Shown: piece after piece, positions 53,324 to 63,458 of the stretch | Layout: every line of letters starts with the position of its first letter | Position numbering within the stretch: position 1 is the first letter of the stretch | Source of the DNA: an uncultured Sinobacteraceae bacterium | GTDB taxonomy: Bacteria; Pseudomonadota; Gammaproteobacteria; Nevskiales; Nevskiaceae | Assembly (NCBI GenBank): GCA_903822975.1 | Contig: CAIJRD010000002.1 | Span: 434,001 to 498,000 of the forward strand | Direction: 5' to 3' | Length of the DNA stretch: 64,000 nt | The notes under the pieces: model-generated | Told to the model about the DNA's origin: nothing | The model's input: only the letters and a program-made list of their open reading frames with translations | The model's database searches: none | Made by a program: the position numbers and the translations under genes

Positions 53324-54727
53324 TCAACCGCCAGCCGCGCCACCACCGGCATTTCCCCCTTCGGTCAAGGCACGCGGATCGAGCAAGCTGCGCAGCTCGG
53401 CTTCCGACAGATCCGTTTCGGCTTGCGCGACTTCGAGAATCGGCTTGCCCTCCTTGTAGGCTTTCTTCGCGATTGCCGCGCCCTTCTCGTAGCCGATACG
53501 CGCATTCAGCGCGGTAATGAGGATCGGGTTCTTGTCGAGCGCCTCGGCAATCTTGGCGTGGTGGACGGTGAATCCGGCGATCGCCGAATCCGCCAGCAGC
53601 CGCGAAACGTTCGCCAGCAAATCGATCGACTGCAGCAAGTTGTAGGCGACCACGGGCAGCATCACATTCAGCTGAAAATTGCCGGCCTGGCCGGCGATTG
53701 TGATCGTCGCGTCGTTGCCAATAACCTGTGCGGCCACCATCACCGTGGCTTCGGCGATCACCGGGTTGACCTTGCCCGGCATGATGCTGGAGCCCGGCTG
53801 CAAGGCCGGCAGCGCGATTTCACCGAGGCCCGCCAGCGGACCTGAGTTCATCCAGCGAAGATCGTTGGCGATCTTGGTCAGCGATACCGCGATCGTCTTC
53901 AGCGCACCGGACAACTCCACCGCCGCATCCTGCGACGACAGGCTCTCGAAATAGTCCTCGGCCGGCTCGAAGCGGATGCCGGTGCGCTTCGCCATGCGCT
54001 TGGCAAACTTGGCACCGAACTTCGGATGCGCATTGATGCCCGTCCCAACCGCGGTGCCGCCCTGTGCCAGTTGCTGGATGCGCGGCTCGGCCGACTTGAC
54101 GCGCTCGATGCCGTTGCGGATTTGCATGGCCCAGCCGCCGAGCTCCTGATCGAACCGCACCGGCATGGCGTCCATCAAATGCGTACGACCGGTCTTGGTC
54201 ACGCCATTCAGGCTGCGCGCCTTCTTCTCGATCGTTTTGGCCAGATGCTTCAGGGCCGGCAGCAGGTTTTCGCGCAGCGCGATGCTGGCGGCAACGTGAA
54301 TCGCGGTCGGAATCGTGTCGTTCGACGACTGCCCGAGGTTGACGTGGTCGTTCGGATGCACCGGCGCCCCGGCCGCGCGGCTGGCCAGGTGCGCGATCAC
54401 CTCGTTGGCGTTCATGTTGCTCGAGGTGCCCGAGCCGGTCTGGAACACGTCGACCGGAAACTGCGCGTCGTAGCGACCGTCGGCGACTTCCTGTGCGGCG
54501 ACCGAAATCGCCTGCGCCAGCGCCGGATCGAGCAGTTCGAGTTCGGCATTGACCTCGGCCGCGACCGCCTTGATCAAGCCCAGCGCACGGATGAAGCCGC
54601 GCGGCATGTGCAGGCCGGAAACCGGAAAGTTGTCGACCGCACGTTGCGTTTGCGCGCCCCACAGGGCATCGACCGGCACCTGCAGTTCGCCCATGCTGTC
54701 GTGTTCGATACGGAACTGATCGTTCAT
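53324..54727 (-). CDS. fumC: fumarate hydratase, class II
   Basis: 467 residues, iron-independent fumarase of the TCA cycle. Motifs: SGTSSNMNANEV near 98 (substrate loop), TGRTHLMDA near 184 and the superfamily signature GSSIMPGKVNP near 318. The last 12 residues are a Gly/Ala tail. ATG 54727 (MNDQFRIEHDSMG) is used, nine codons into the open frame. Divergent from purB with a 100-bp shared promoter region. Confidence 0.96.
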   Translation of the reverse strand: MNDQFRIEHDSMGELQVPVDALWGAQTQRAVDNFPVSGLHMPRGFIRALGLIKAVAAEVNAELELLDPALAQAISVAAQEVADGRYDAQFPVDVFQTGSGTSSNMNANEVIAHLASRAAGAPVHPNDHVNLGQSSNDTIPTAIHVAASIALRENLLPALKHLAKTIEKKARSLNGVTKTGRTHLMDAMPVRFDQELGGWAMQIRNGIERVKSAEPRIQQLAQGGTAVGTGINAHPKFGAKFAKRMAKRTGIRFEPAEDYFESLSSQDAAVELSGALKTIAVSLTKIANDLRWMNSGPLAGLGEIALPALQPGSSIMPGKVNPVIAEATVMVAAQVIGNDATITIAGQAGNFQLNVMLPVVAYNLLQSIDLLANVSRLLADSAIAGFTVHHAKIAEALDKNPILITALNARIGYEKGAAIAKKAYKEGKPILEVAQAETDLSEAELRSLLDPRALTEGGNAGGGAAGG

Positions 54728-54824
54728 CGCCGCGGCCTCGCCTTTTGGTGTCATTGCCGTTCCGAAGTCGACGCCCTCACCGGGCAGCCGCCTTCAGGTC
54801 GGATAAAATGCGAGACGATCCTAA

Positions 54825-56219
<1,395 letters not shown>

Positions 56220-56247
56220 CTCGCTACAGATCGCTGAAGGTCAGTGC

Positions 56248-56733
56248 ATGGCCGCCGATGCACAAACGATCGAAGGCCGCGCCGCGTTGCGGCAGGCCTT
56301 GATCGCGGCGGTCCAGGCAAGCCCATTGCGGCGGGTCGACCTGCTCAGCTACGCGCTGGAGCCGGCGCTGTACGGTGATCCTGATTTTGTCGGCGCCCTA
56401 CAACGCGGCCTGCTGGCTTCGCCGCAGGCGCAATTCCGGTTGCTGCTGAACCAACCGCAACTCGCCGCCCAACAGGCGCCGCTACTTCGTGAGCTGTGTC
56501 GGCGCCTGCCGAGCCGGGTTTGGTGTCGTGCGTTGGATCAAGCCGACCGCGGCGTCTTGTTGGAGCAACTACTGCTGTCACCGGCGACACAGATCGAGCG
56601 CAGCAGTCCCGATGCAAGCTACGCGCGTGTCTGGCATGACGACGCCGCGCGGATGCAGCGCCAGCAGCAGGACTTCGATGCGCTGTGGAACCGCGCGAGT
56701 ATCGCCAACGATTGGCGGATACTCGATCTTTAG
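56248..56733 (+). CDS. conserved hypothetical protein (DUF7931-like)
   Basis: 161 residues, 28 bp after purB and likely co-transcribed. The sequence LRRVDLLSYALEPALYGDPD followed by a helical stretch and YARVWHDDAARM resembles the small xanthomonad proteins of the DUF7931 type, which look like half of a phospholipase D-like fold without its HKD motif. No signal sequence. Function unknown. Confidence 0.65.
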   Translation: MAADAQTIEGRAALRQALIAAVQASPLRRVDLLSYALEPALYGDPDFVGALQRGLLASPQAQFRLLLNQPQLAAQQAPLLRELCRRLPSRVWCRALDQADRGVLLEQLLLSPATQIERSSPDASYARVWHDDAARMQRQQQDFDALWNRASIANDWRILDL

Positions 56734-56841
56734 ATTGGACGCCAGCGGTTGCGCCACGCTGGCAACTCTTCCCGCGGTCACCGGCGAACGTATGTCGCCC
56801 GCGGCAGTCGAATACACAACGTCGCTTCGAAAAGCCGAATC

Positions 56842-57261
56842 ATGAAAACCATCGCCCATAGCTTCCTCTTATTGACGGTGCTTGCGCTGGCAGCCTGCGC
56901 CAGCACCGATTCCCGCATTCACGACCAACAAGCGCAATTCGACAGCTATGCGCCGGCCGTGCAGCAGAAGATTCGTGCGGGTGACATCGAAGTCGGCTTC
57001 ACGCCGGAGATGACGCGAATGGCACTCGGCGATCCCGATCGACGCTATACGCGCACCACAGCGAGCGGCAGCGACGAGGTCTGGGCCTACCGCGAAAGCA
57101 AACCCATGTTCAGTTTCGGCGTCGGCGGCGGCAGTTTCGGTGGCGGCGGCTTCGGCGGTGCGGGCGTCGGTGTGACGACCGGTGGCGACGCGCCCGACGA
57201 CAAACTGCGCGCCGTGTTCGAGAACGGACATGTGGTCTCGGTGGAGCGAACGCTGAAATAG
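56842..57261 (+). CDS. small lipoprotein with Gly-rich segment
   Basis: 139 residues with a lipoprotein signal (lipobox LAAC, Cys19). The mature part has a SmpA/BamE-like pattern (IEVGFTPEMTRMALGDPDRR then EVWAYRES), interrupted by a Gly/Phe-rich run (GVGGGSFGGGGFGG). The start at 56842 places the signal at the N-terminus. BamE relatedness is only suggested. Confidence 0.7.
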   Translation: MKTIAHSFLLLTVLALAACASTDSRIHDQQAQFDSYAPAVQQKIRAGDIEVGFTPEMTRMALGDPDRRYTRTTASGSDEVWAYRESKPMFSFGVGGGSFGGGGFGGAGVGVTTGGDAPDDKLRAVFENGHVVSVERTLK

Positions 57262-57414
57262 CGCGCTGGGCGCTGCGAACGGGCCGCTTGGCTCGATCTC
57301 TGGCCCCTTAACTCCGAATGTGCGTCGATGAACCTCAGGCCTCGCCAATTCGAATGGCGCAAGAGACGAGACGCCCGATGCGATTCAGCAGAAACAAGCG
57401 TAGAAGCTTGCGTC

Positions 57415-57852
57415 TTATTCGATTGGCGCGACGTGTTCCCGCCCACGAATCCAGGCTCGCACATGCTCCGGTATCGGTAGCGCCTTCTGCTGCTGGTAGT
57501 CGAACCAGACGATCGCACAACTGGCGACGGCGATTGCGCGCTCGCCCATGAACATGCCGACGCGCGCTTGCATGCTCGTGCGACCGATGCGCTCAATCCG
57601 CATGCCGATATCGAGCTGTGCGGGGTAATGCAGCTGCGCCAGGAAGTCGCAAGCGGTACTGGCGACGATCAGACCATAGTCCTTGAAGAACCGTGGATCC
57701 TCCGCGCTGAGCGCATCGAAGTACTGCATGCGCGCCTGCTCGGAATAGGTGAAGAACTTGACGTTGTTGATGTGGCCGAGCATGTCGGCATCGCCCCAGC
57801 GAACCGCGAGGCTGATGTACTGCTTGAACTCGGCGCGCTCGGGCGGCGTCAT
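57415..57852 (-). CDS. acyl-CoA thioesterase (4HBT hotdog fold)
   Basis: 145 residues. The hotdog-fold motif with the catalytic Asp is VRWGDADMLGHINNVKFFTY near 18-37, the usual 4-hydroxybenzoyl-CoA thioesterase/YbgC signature, followed by FFKDYGLIVAS. It hydrolyses acyl-CoA of unknown chain type. ATG 57852 overlaps the stop of the DUF1289 gene (ATGA), so the two are translationally coupled. Confidence 0.88.
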   Translation of the reverse strand: MTPPERAEFKQYISLAVRWGDADMLGHINNVKFFTYSEQARMQYFDALSAEDPRFFKDYGLIVASTACDFLAQLHYPAQLDIGMRIERIGRTSMQARVGMFMGERAIAVASCAIVWFDYQQQKALPIPEHVRAWIRGREHVAPIE

Positions 57853-58058
57853 TGCGACTTCTCCGGCGTGGCGGTTTTGAGCATCGCCAAACGCCGCGCG
57901 GCACGATCGACGATGGCCGCACGCTGAGGATTCGTCGCCGCGAACCAATCCGCGATCTCACTACGGCTTCGGCCGCAGCCGATGCAGACATCCGCCGCGT
58001 TCAGCGTGCAGACCTTGTTGCAGGGTGAGGCGACGTCCATGGCTGAAGTGGCTGACAT
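57849..58058 (-). CDS. DUF1289 family protein
   Basis: 69 residues with the DUF1289 cysteine motif SPCNKVCTLNAADVCIGCGR (four Cys, likely a metal site) and the family's EIADW. Starts at ATG 58058 or 58040. Overlaps the thioesterase start by 4 bp. DUF1289 proteins have no known reaction. Confidence 0.85.
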   Translation of the reverse strand: MSATSAMDVASPCNKVCTLNAADVCIGCGRSRSEIADWFAATNPQRAAIVDRAARRLAMLKTATPEKSQ

Positions 58059-58106
58059 TCGAGTTGCGACGGCTTCCTGCACGAAGGCGACCCGCGGGCG
58101 CGGAAC

Positions 58107-58139
58107 AAAAAAAGGGCGGGAGCCGTGAGGCCCCCGCCC
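58107..58139 (-). terminator. Rho-independent terminator of OmpA-family gene
   Basis: A 7-bp GC stem (58133-58139 with 58114-58120) is followed on the minus strand by seven T. It lies about 27 bp past the OmpA-family stop. Confidence 0.8.
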
Positions 58140-58165
58140 GTTTACGGTACCGCTATTTTACTGAT

Positions 58166-59374
58166 TTAGTGCAGGACGATCTTGAACTCGACACGGCGGT
58201 TCGCCGCGCGGCCGTTCTCGCTGTCGTTCGACACCAGCGGCGCGGTCTCGCCGAAGCCACGAGTCGTCATGCGACCACCGTCGACACCTTTGCCCACCAG
58301 ATACTGGCGCACCGACTCCGCACGCTGCTGCGACAGCAGCATGTTGAACTTCGGACTGCCGCTGTTATCGGTGTGGCCGTCGATCTCGATCTTGATATTG
58401 GCCTGTGCGTTCAGCGCAGCCGCGACGCTATCCAACACGTGAGTCGCCTGACCGGTCAGCACTGCCGATGCGACTTCGAAGTTGACGTCGTCGAGGATCA
58501 CGGTCTGTTCGACCGCGCAGCCCTTGGCATCCACCTTCACGCCAATCGGCGTATGCGGACATTCGTCGGCACTGTCGAGCACGCCGTCATGGTCCTCATC
58601 GCTGCCGTTGTCGATCGGGCAACCTTTCTCGTCCACCGGCGTGCCGGCAGGCGTACCCGGGCATTGATCGAGCTTATCCATCACGCCATCGCCATCCGAG
58701 TCAGCGGCGCAGTCGCTGCGACCGGTCACCGGATCGACCACCGCCGTCGGACAGTCAAGCATCTCGACTTCCTTGTGCGAAGGCTTGAACAGCCAGGACA
58801 GCGGCACATTGAGGCCAACATTGATGTGATAGTCGACCGGAACCTTGTGGCTCGGGAAGTCATGGTCGTTGTACGCAGCGACCACGCGGCCCTCGGTTCG
58901 AAGCGACCAGCCCCAGTTCCAGCTTCCGAACTTCAGCGGGAACATCAGTCCGGCGCCGGCTTCGAGGCCCGGGTTGTAATGCACGTGTCCGCGCTCGTCG
59001 TCGCGCTGCACGCCGGGTCCGGCGAGCAGATACGGCTTGAAGTCGGGAATCAGTTTGGACTCGTAGGCGAACTGGCCGAAGTCGTACAGATAGTCGAGAA
59101 ACAGGCCCGAGTTGTAGTCGTGCTTGCCATCGATGTCGCGCTTGCGTTCCAACGTGAAGTACGAAAGCTCGAGCGCGCTGCGTTCGTTCAGCGGATAACC
59201 CAGCAGCCCGCGCACGCCGTAACCGTTTTCAGCTTGACGCGACGAATCGGGGAACTCATAGAGTCCGGAGACACCCGCGTAAGGAATGTCGTATCCCTCT
59301 GAATTGATGGCGAGCGCTTCGCCCGTCCATGCTGCCGTCAATAGCAGTGCGCTGCCCCATAAAACCAGTTTCAT
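58166..59374 (-). CDS. OmpA-family outer-membrane protein with TSP3 repeats
   Basis: 402 residues: signal peptide (MKLVLWGSALLLTAAWTGEA, cleavage near ALA-IN), N-terminal eight-stranded beta-barrel of OprF type (about 25-215), two calcium-binding thrombospondin type-3 repeats (DSDGDGVMDKLDQCPGTP and DEDHDGVLDSADECPHTP) and a C-terminal OmpA peptidoglycan-binding domain with IKIEIDGHTDNSG near 320 and RGFGETAP. It links outer membrane and cell wall. ATG 59374 follows GAGGGAC; the longer frame was discarded. Confidence 0.93.
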   Translation of the reverse strand: MKLVLWGSALLLTAAWTGEALAINSEGYDIPYAGVSGLYEFPDSSRQAENGYGVRGLLGYPLNERSALELSYFTLERKRDIDGKHDYNSGLFLDYLYDFGQFAYESKLIPDFKPYLLAGPGVQRDDERGHVHYNPGLEAGAGLMFPLKFGSWNWGWSLRTEGRVVAAYNDHDFPSHKVPVDYHINVGLNVPLSWLFKPSHKEVEMLDCPTAVVDPVTGRSDCAADSDGDGVMDKLDQCPGTPAGTPVDEKGCPIDNGSDEDHDGVLDSADECPHTPIGVKVDAKGCAVEQTVILDDVNFEVASAVLTGQATHVLDSVAAALNAQANIKIEIDGHTDNSGSPKFNMLLSQQRAESVRQYLVGKGVDGGRMTTRGFGETAPLVSNDSENGRAANRRVEFKIVLH

Positions 59375-59490
59375 AAGTCCCTCTTTTTTCTTTGTGTAGG
59401 TCGGTCTACCGACTCGGTTCCACATTTTGCCTGCCCACCCGAGCGCAAGTCTTGCTGTTGAAGCCAACAGCCTGCCACTTTTATATCCTT

Positions 59491-60510
59491 TTAGCGCGAA
59501 TTCGCGACAGCTTTGGCACATTCTGCGACCAAAGCGGGACCAACGTAGATCAACCCGCTATAGATCTGCAACAGATCGGCGCCGGCGCCGCACCGTTCGA
59601 CGGCATCCTCGGCACAGCCGATGCCCCCGACCCCGATCAGCGGGAAGTCGGCACCGACCGCAGCACGCAACTGCTGCATCACCTGGTTCGCACGCTCACG
59701 CAAGGGACGCCCCGACAGACCGCCCTTCTCCTGCGCCTGCGGTTCGCGTTCGACGCCACTGCGCGAAACGGTGGTATTGGTTGCGATTAAACCGTCGATC
59801 CCATGACGACGCACCGCGTTCGCGATATCGAGCAGCTGCGCGTCTTCCATATCGGGCGCGATCTTGATCAGCAGCGGCCGACGTTTGCCGTGACGCTGCG
59901 CCAGCGTCTCGCGTGCTTCGCCGAGTTTCATCAACAACTGCTCGAAGCGTTCCGCTTCCTGCAGCTGGCGCAGTCCGACGGTATTCGGCGAGGAAATGTT
60001 GACGACGATGTAGTCGGCGACCGGATAGACCTTATGCAGGCAGGCCAGATAGTCGTATTCCGCCAGGTCCAGTGGCGTGTCCGCGTTTTTGCCGATGTTG
60101 ATACCGAGCACTGCGCGCCGACGTGCGCGACTCGCCCGTGCAACCAGCGCATCGACGCCCTGGTTGTTGAAGCCGAGCCGATTGATCAGTGCCTGCTCCG
60201 CCGGCAACCGGAACATGCGCGGGCGCGGATTGCCCGGTTGCGGGCGCGGCGTCACCGTGCCGACTTCGATGAAGCCGAAGCCCATCCGATCGAAGGCTTC
60301 GATGCACTCGCCGTTTTTATCGAGACCCGCCGCCAGGCCGATGCGATTCCTGAAATCGAGCCCCATCAGTCGGACCGGATCCTCGACCAAGCGCCCCGCG
60401 AGCAGGCTGGCGCTGGCCGGATATCGGGACAACAGCCCGATGGTGAGCTCGTGCGAGCGCTCGGCATCCATCCGGAACAGCAGACTGCGCGCAAGCAAAT
60501 ACGGGTTCAT
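59491..60510 (-). CDS. pyrD: dihydroorotate dehydrogenase (quinone), class 2
   Basis: 339 residues. It oxidises dihydroorotate at the inner membrane with quinone in pyrimidine synthesis. N-terminal amphipathic helix MNPYLLARSLLFRMDAERSH, FMN-site LAAGLDKNGE near 66, catalytic-Ser region VNISSPNTVGLR near 173 and IGVGGIGCAEDAVERCGAGA near 290. ATG 60510 (MNPYLL) is the family start. Confidence 0.96.
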   Translation of the reverse strand: MNPYLLARSLLFRMDAERSHELTIGLLSRYPASASLLAGRLVEDPVRLMGLDFRNRIGLAAGLDKNGECIEAFDRMGFGFIEVGTVTPRPQPGNPRPRMFRLPAEQALINRLGFNNQGVDALVARASRARRRAVLGINIGKNADTPLDLAEYDYLACLHKVYPVADYIVVNISSPNTVGLRQLQEAERFEQLLMKLGEARETLAQRHGKRRPLLIKIAPDMEDAQLLDIANAVRRHGIDGLIATNTTVSRSGVEREPQAQEKGGLSGRPLRERANQVMQQLRAAVGADFPLIGVGGIGCAEDAVERCGAGADLLQIYSGLIYVGPALVAECAKAVANSR

Positions 60511-60582
60511 GGCGGTGTTCTTGTCTGCGGTCGCGCCGACGGCCATGGGACGAACCACTCGCGCCCGAAAGCGGTACTCACG

Positions 60583-61245
60583 TCAGTCGGCGGCTCGGTC
60601 GATTGGCTGCAGCAGGTGCCCCATTTTTGCCGCCTTGGTATCGAGGTAGCCGGCGTTGTGCGGATTGCGTCCGTACTCGACCGCCACGCGTTCCACCACT
60701 TCGATGCCATCCTTGACCAGGGCGTCGAGCTTTGCCGGGTTGTTGGTCATCAGTCGGATGCGGCACAAACCCAGTTCGGCCAGCAACTGCACCGCCAGGC
60801 CGTATTCGCGCGAGTCGGCCGGGAATCCAAGCTGGTGATTTGCTTCGACCGTATCACTGCCGCGATCCTGCAATGCGTACGCGCGGATCTTGTTGCCGAG
60901 TCCGATGCCGCGACCTTCCTGACGCAGATACAACAGCGCGCCACGACCTTCACGCGCAATCGCCTCCAACGCAGCGTGCAGTTGGAATCCACAATCGCAG
61001 CGCAGGGAGAACAGCGCATCGCCGGTGAGGCACTCCGAATGGATACGGATCAGCGGTGCCGGTCCGGCATTCGGATCAACACCCTTTCTCGAACCGGGCG
61101 CGAGATCGCCCAGCGCCAACACCAAGTGTTCCTTGCCGTCGCTGCTCGAGTACGCGTGCACGGTGAATTCGGCAAAGGGCGTCGGCAACTTCGCCGTTGC
61201 AATATGTTGCAAGGGCTTCAAGGACGCATCCAAAGGTTTCCCCAT
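60583..61245 (-). CDS. ribA: GTP cyclohydrolase II
   Basis: 220 residues. It opens GTP in the first step of riboflavin synthesis. The zinc site is [20 protein letters not shown] (three Cys), followed by the arginine-nucleophile region [22 protein letters not shown] at 61260 would add five residues; ATG 61245 ([10 protein letters not shown]) is preferred. It lies 24 bp downstream of the FabG-type gene. Confidence 0.94.
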   Translation of the reverse strand: MGKPLDASLKPLQHIATAKLPTPFAEFTVHAYSSSDGKEHLVLALGDLAPGSRKGVDPNAGPAPLIRIHSECLTGDALFSLRCDCGFQLHAALEAIAREGRGALLYLRQEGRGIGLGNKIRAYALQDRGSDTVEANHQLGFPADSREYGLAVQLLAELGLCRIRLMTNNPAKLDALVKDGIEVVERVAVEYGRNPHNAGYLDTKAAKMGHLLQPIDRAAD

Positions 61246-61268
61246 CTCAAAAGTGCTCAAACGGGCAA

Positions 61269-62699
61269 TCAGGCGCCCATGAAGTTCTGGCCGCAGACTC
61301 GCAGCGTTCGGCCACTTACGCCTGCCGCGAGCGGACTGGCCAGGAACGTCACCGCCTCGGCGATATCGATCGGCAGACCGCCCTGGCTCAGGGAACTGAG
61401 ACGGCGTCCAACCTCGCGCGGTCCCATCGGCATTTCAGCGGTCATATGTGTTTCGATGAAGCCCGGCGCCACTGCATTAATGGCGCCGCCACGCTTGGCG
61501 AGAATCGGCGTCAGCGCTTCGACGTAGCCAATGATACCGGCCTTGGTTGCACCGTAGTTGGTCTGGCCGGCGTTGCCGCCAATGCCGCCGATGGACGAAA
61601 TGCAGACCAGCCGCATCCCGTCTTTCAGTCCGCGCTGAAGCAGCACGTCGTTGATCTTGAGGATTGCGCCGAGGTTTACGCCAAGTACCTGATCCCAGGC
61701 CTGCGGCGACATGTTCTTCAGCGTCTTGTCACGGGTGATGCCGGCGTTGTGGATGAAGATGTCGGCGCCGCCGAACTGCCGCTCGAGTTCATCCGCGATG
61801 CGCTGCGGCGCGTCGGCGGCGGTGATGTCGAGCGGCAAACCGTAGCCGTTGAACGCCGACAAAGTCGCACCGAGCGCGGCTTCCTCTTGCGGCCGGTCGA
61901 TGCCGACCACGCGCGCGCCTTCCCGCGCCAAAGTTGCGGCAATCGCTGCGCCGATGCCGCGCGCCGCACCGGTGACGACCGCGACCTTGCCGCCGAGCGG
62001 TCCAACGAAGTTCTTCGGCATGCCAGCACCTTTGGGCGGCGCCGACAGGCTCAGGCTCTGGCCATCGACATAGGCCGAATGCGGACTCAGGAAGAAGCGC
62101 AGCGGGCCCGCCAGCGCTTTCTCGGCGCCACGCCCAACCTCGAGCAGATTGGCGGTCGCGCCGCGTTTGCCAATTTCCTTGCCGAGTGAGCGCATGAAGC
62201 CGCGCAGAGCCGCATTGGCCGCAGCCGCGGCCGGCGTGCCGGCATCCGCCGGGTCGCGCGCGAGCAGGAGCACGCGCCCATTGGGCGGAATGCGCGCAAC
62301 ACGGGGCTGGAGAAAATCGTAAAGCTGGCGCAGATCGTCGACCGACGCCAGACCGGTGCCGTCAAACACGAATGCGCTGGCGGCGGCGGCCTTGTCCTCA
62401 GGCCCGCCCTCGGTTTTCACGGCGATGCCCGCCGCGCCGGCTGCTGCGCGGATATCGGCAAGCGTTGGGTGATCGGCGACCACGCGCACGGTGGCGCCGG
62501 CCTCGTGCAGTGCGGCCAGCAGCGCCGGGGCGAGTTCACCGCCGCGCGAAAGGCCGAACAACACATTCTGTTCACTCAGCGGCTGCGGCAAATAGCCCGA
62601 TTTCGCCCGCTGCAGCCGGGGCGGCTTCGGCAGTCCGAAGGTATCAGCCAGGGCGCGCCCAAAGGCTGAATGAGTGAACTCAAGATAGCGATCGCTCAT
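61269..62699 (-). CDS. long FabG-type 3-oxoacyl-ACP reductase
   Basis: 476 residues, the FabG4/high-molecular-weight type. The N-terminal ~220 residues form a second Rossmann-like lobe without catalytic residues ([18 protein letters not shown]). The C-terminal half is a full SDR: NADH motif [13 protein letters not shown] near 240, NAG, and catalytic Ser-Tyr-Lys in [10 protein letters not shown] and TNYGATKAG. It reduces 3-oxoacyl thioesters. On the same strand upstream of ribA, but the gap to other lipid genes is unknown. Confidence 0.9.
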   Translation of the reverse strand: MSDRYLEFTHSAFGRALADTFGLPKPPRLQRAKSGYLPQPLSEQNVLFGLSRGGELAPALLAALHEAGATVRVVADHPTLADIRAAAGAAGIAVKTEGGPEDKAAAASAFVFDGTGLASVDDLRQLYDFLQPRVARIPPNGRVLLLARDPADAGTPAAAAANAALRGFMRSLGKEIGKRGATANLLEVGRGAEKALAGPLRFFLSPHSAYVDGQSLSLSAPPKGAGMPKNFVGPLGGKVAVVTGAARGIGAAIAATLAREGARVVGIDRPQEEAALGATLSAFNGYGLPLDITAADAPQRIADELERQFGGADIFIHNAGITRDKTLKNMSPQAWDQVLGVNLGAILKINDVLLQRGLKDGMRLVCISSIGGIGGNAGQTNYGATKAGIIGYVEALTPILAKRGGAINAVAPGFIETHMTAEMPMGPREVGRRLSSLSQGGLPIDIAEAVTFLASPLAAGVSGRTLRVCGQNFMGA

Positions 62700-62940
62700 G
62701 AAAACTCCAAATACAATAGATAATTTATGAAGAATCGAAATTTAGGCCGGCATTATCGCAGCCCCGCCCAGGACGCGACAGTGCGTGCCGGCCGGCCGAA
62801 CCGGCAATGACCGCAGGGACAGCGCCGGCCGTTTCTGCGGTTGACGACCACGCGCCGGGTTCCGCATAGTCGGATTACGACGTGTCATCTGACTGTAACC
62901 GTGACCGCGTGTTTGTTTCGGCGCTCGGGAGAAGTAAGCA

Positions 62941-63216
62941 ATGAAAAACGATTGGTTCGTGACCGGAATCGCGGTCACTTCCTTGGTTGCGGCATTCGGC
63001 GTGGCACGTGTATTCGGTGACGGTTTCTCGCACCATTCATCCAATGCCTCGCTCAACCACAATAGCGCGCGCCAGCGGATGGCACAGATGGTCGCGCGAA
63101 CCGCCGCACGAAGCGCAGCCCAGACGACTCGAGCCTTGGTGCTGGCGACAGAGTCAGCTGACGATGAACTGGGCAGGTCGACCACGGCTTCCGGCGAACT
63201 CGGCGCTCAGCCCTAA
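62941..63216 (+). CDS. small membrane-anchored hypothetical protein
   Basis: 91 residues: an N-terminal hydrophobic segment (WFVTGIAVTSLVAAFGVARV) without a clear cleavage site, then a Ser/Asn/Ala-rich part with a helical stretch RQRMAQMVARTAARSAAQTT. An AAGTAA/GGAG-like region precedes ATG 62941. No family recognised. Confidence 0.55.
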   Translation: MKNDWFVTGIAVTSLVAAFGVARVFGDGFSHHSSNASLNHNSARQRMAQMVARTAARSAAQTTRALVLATESADDELGRSTTASGELGAQP

Positions 63217-63371
63217 TCGCAACGCTGTCGCGGCTGCTCCGATTTGCATAAACTCCACCGGCGGACACTGACCGCCAGTTCGCGGCGTGGGCGTCGCGAC
63301 TCGCGTCATGCAATCGCGCCGCATCACCCGAACGCAGTTCCAATAAAACCGACGCCAGGAGCACAGGCCAC

Positions 63372-63458
63372 ATGAGTTTCTCCCGCATCTTCATTTTCCT
63401 GGTCTTCACCGCAGCGGCGGTGTCCCTCGGTCTGTTCGTGCTTGGATTGATCAAGTGA
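63372..63458 (+). CDS. 28-residue single-helix membrane peptide
   Basis: ATG 63372 has AGGAG about 11 bases upstream. The peptide begins MSFSRIFIFLVF and is hydrophobic to its end (GLIK). Its stop overlaps the GTG start of the next gene (GTGA), whose first six residues (SFSRI) match. It may be a leader peptide, a genuine small membrane protein or a partial duplication of the next gene's start. Confidence 0.55.
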   Translation: MSFSRIFIFLVFTAAAVSLGLFVLGLIK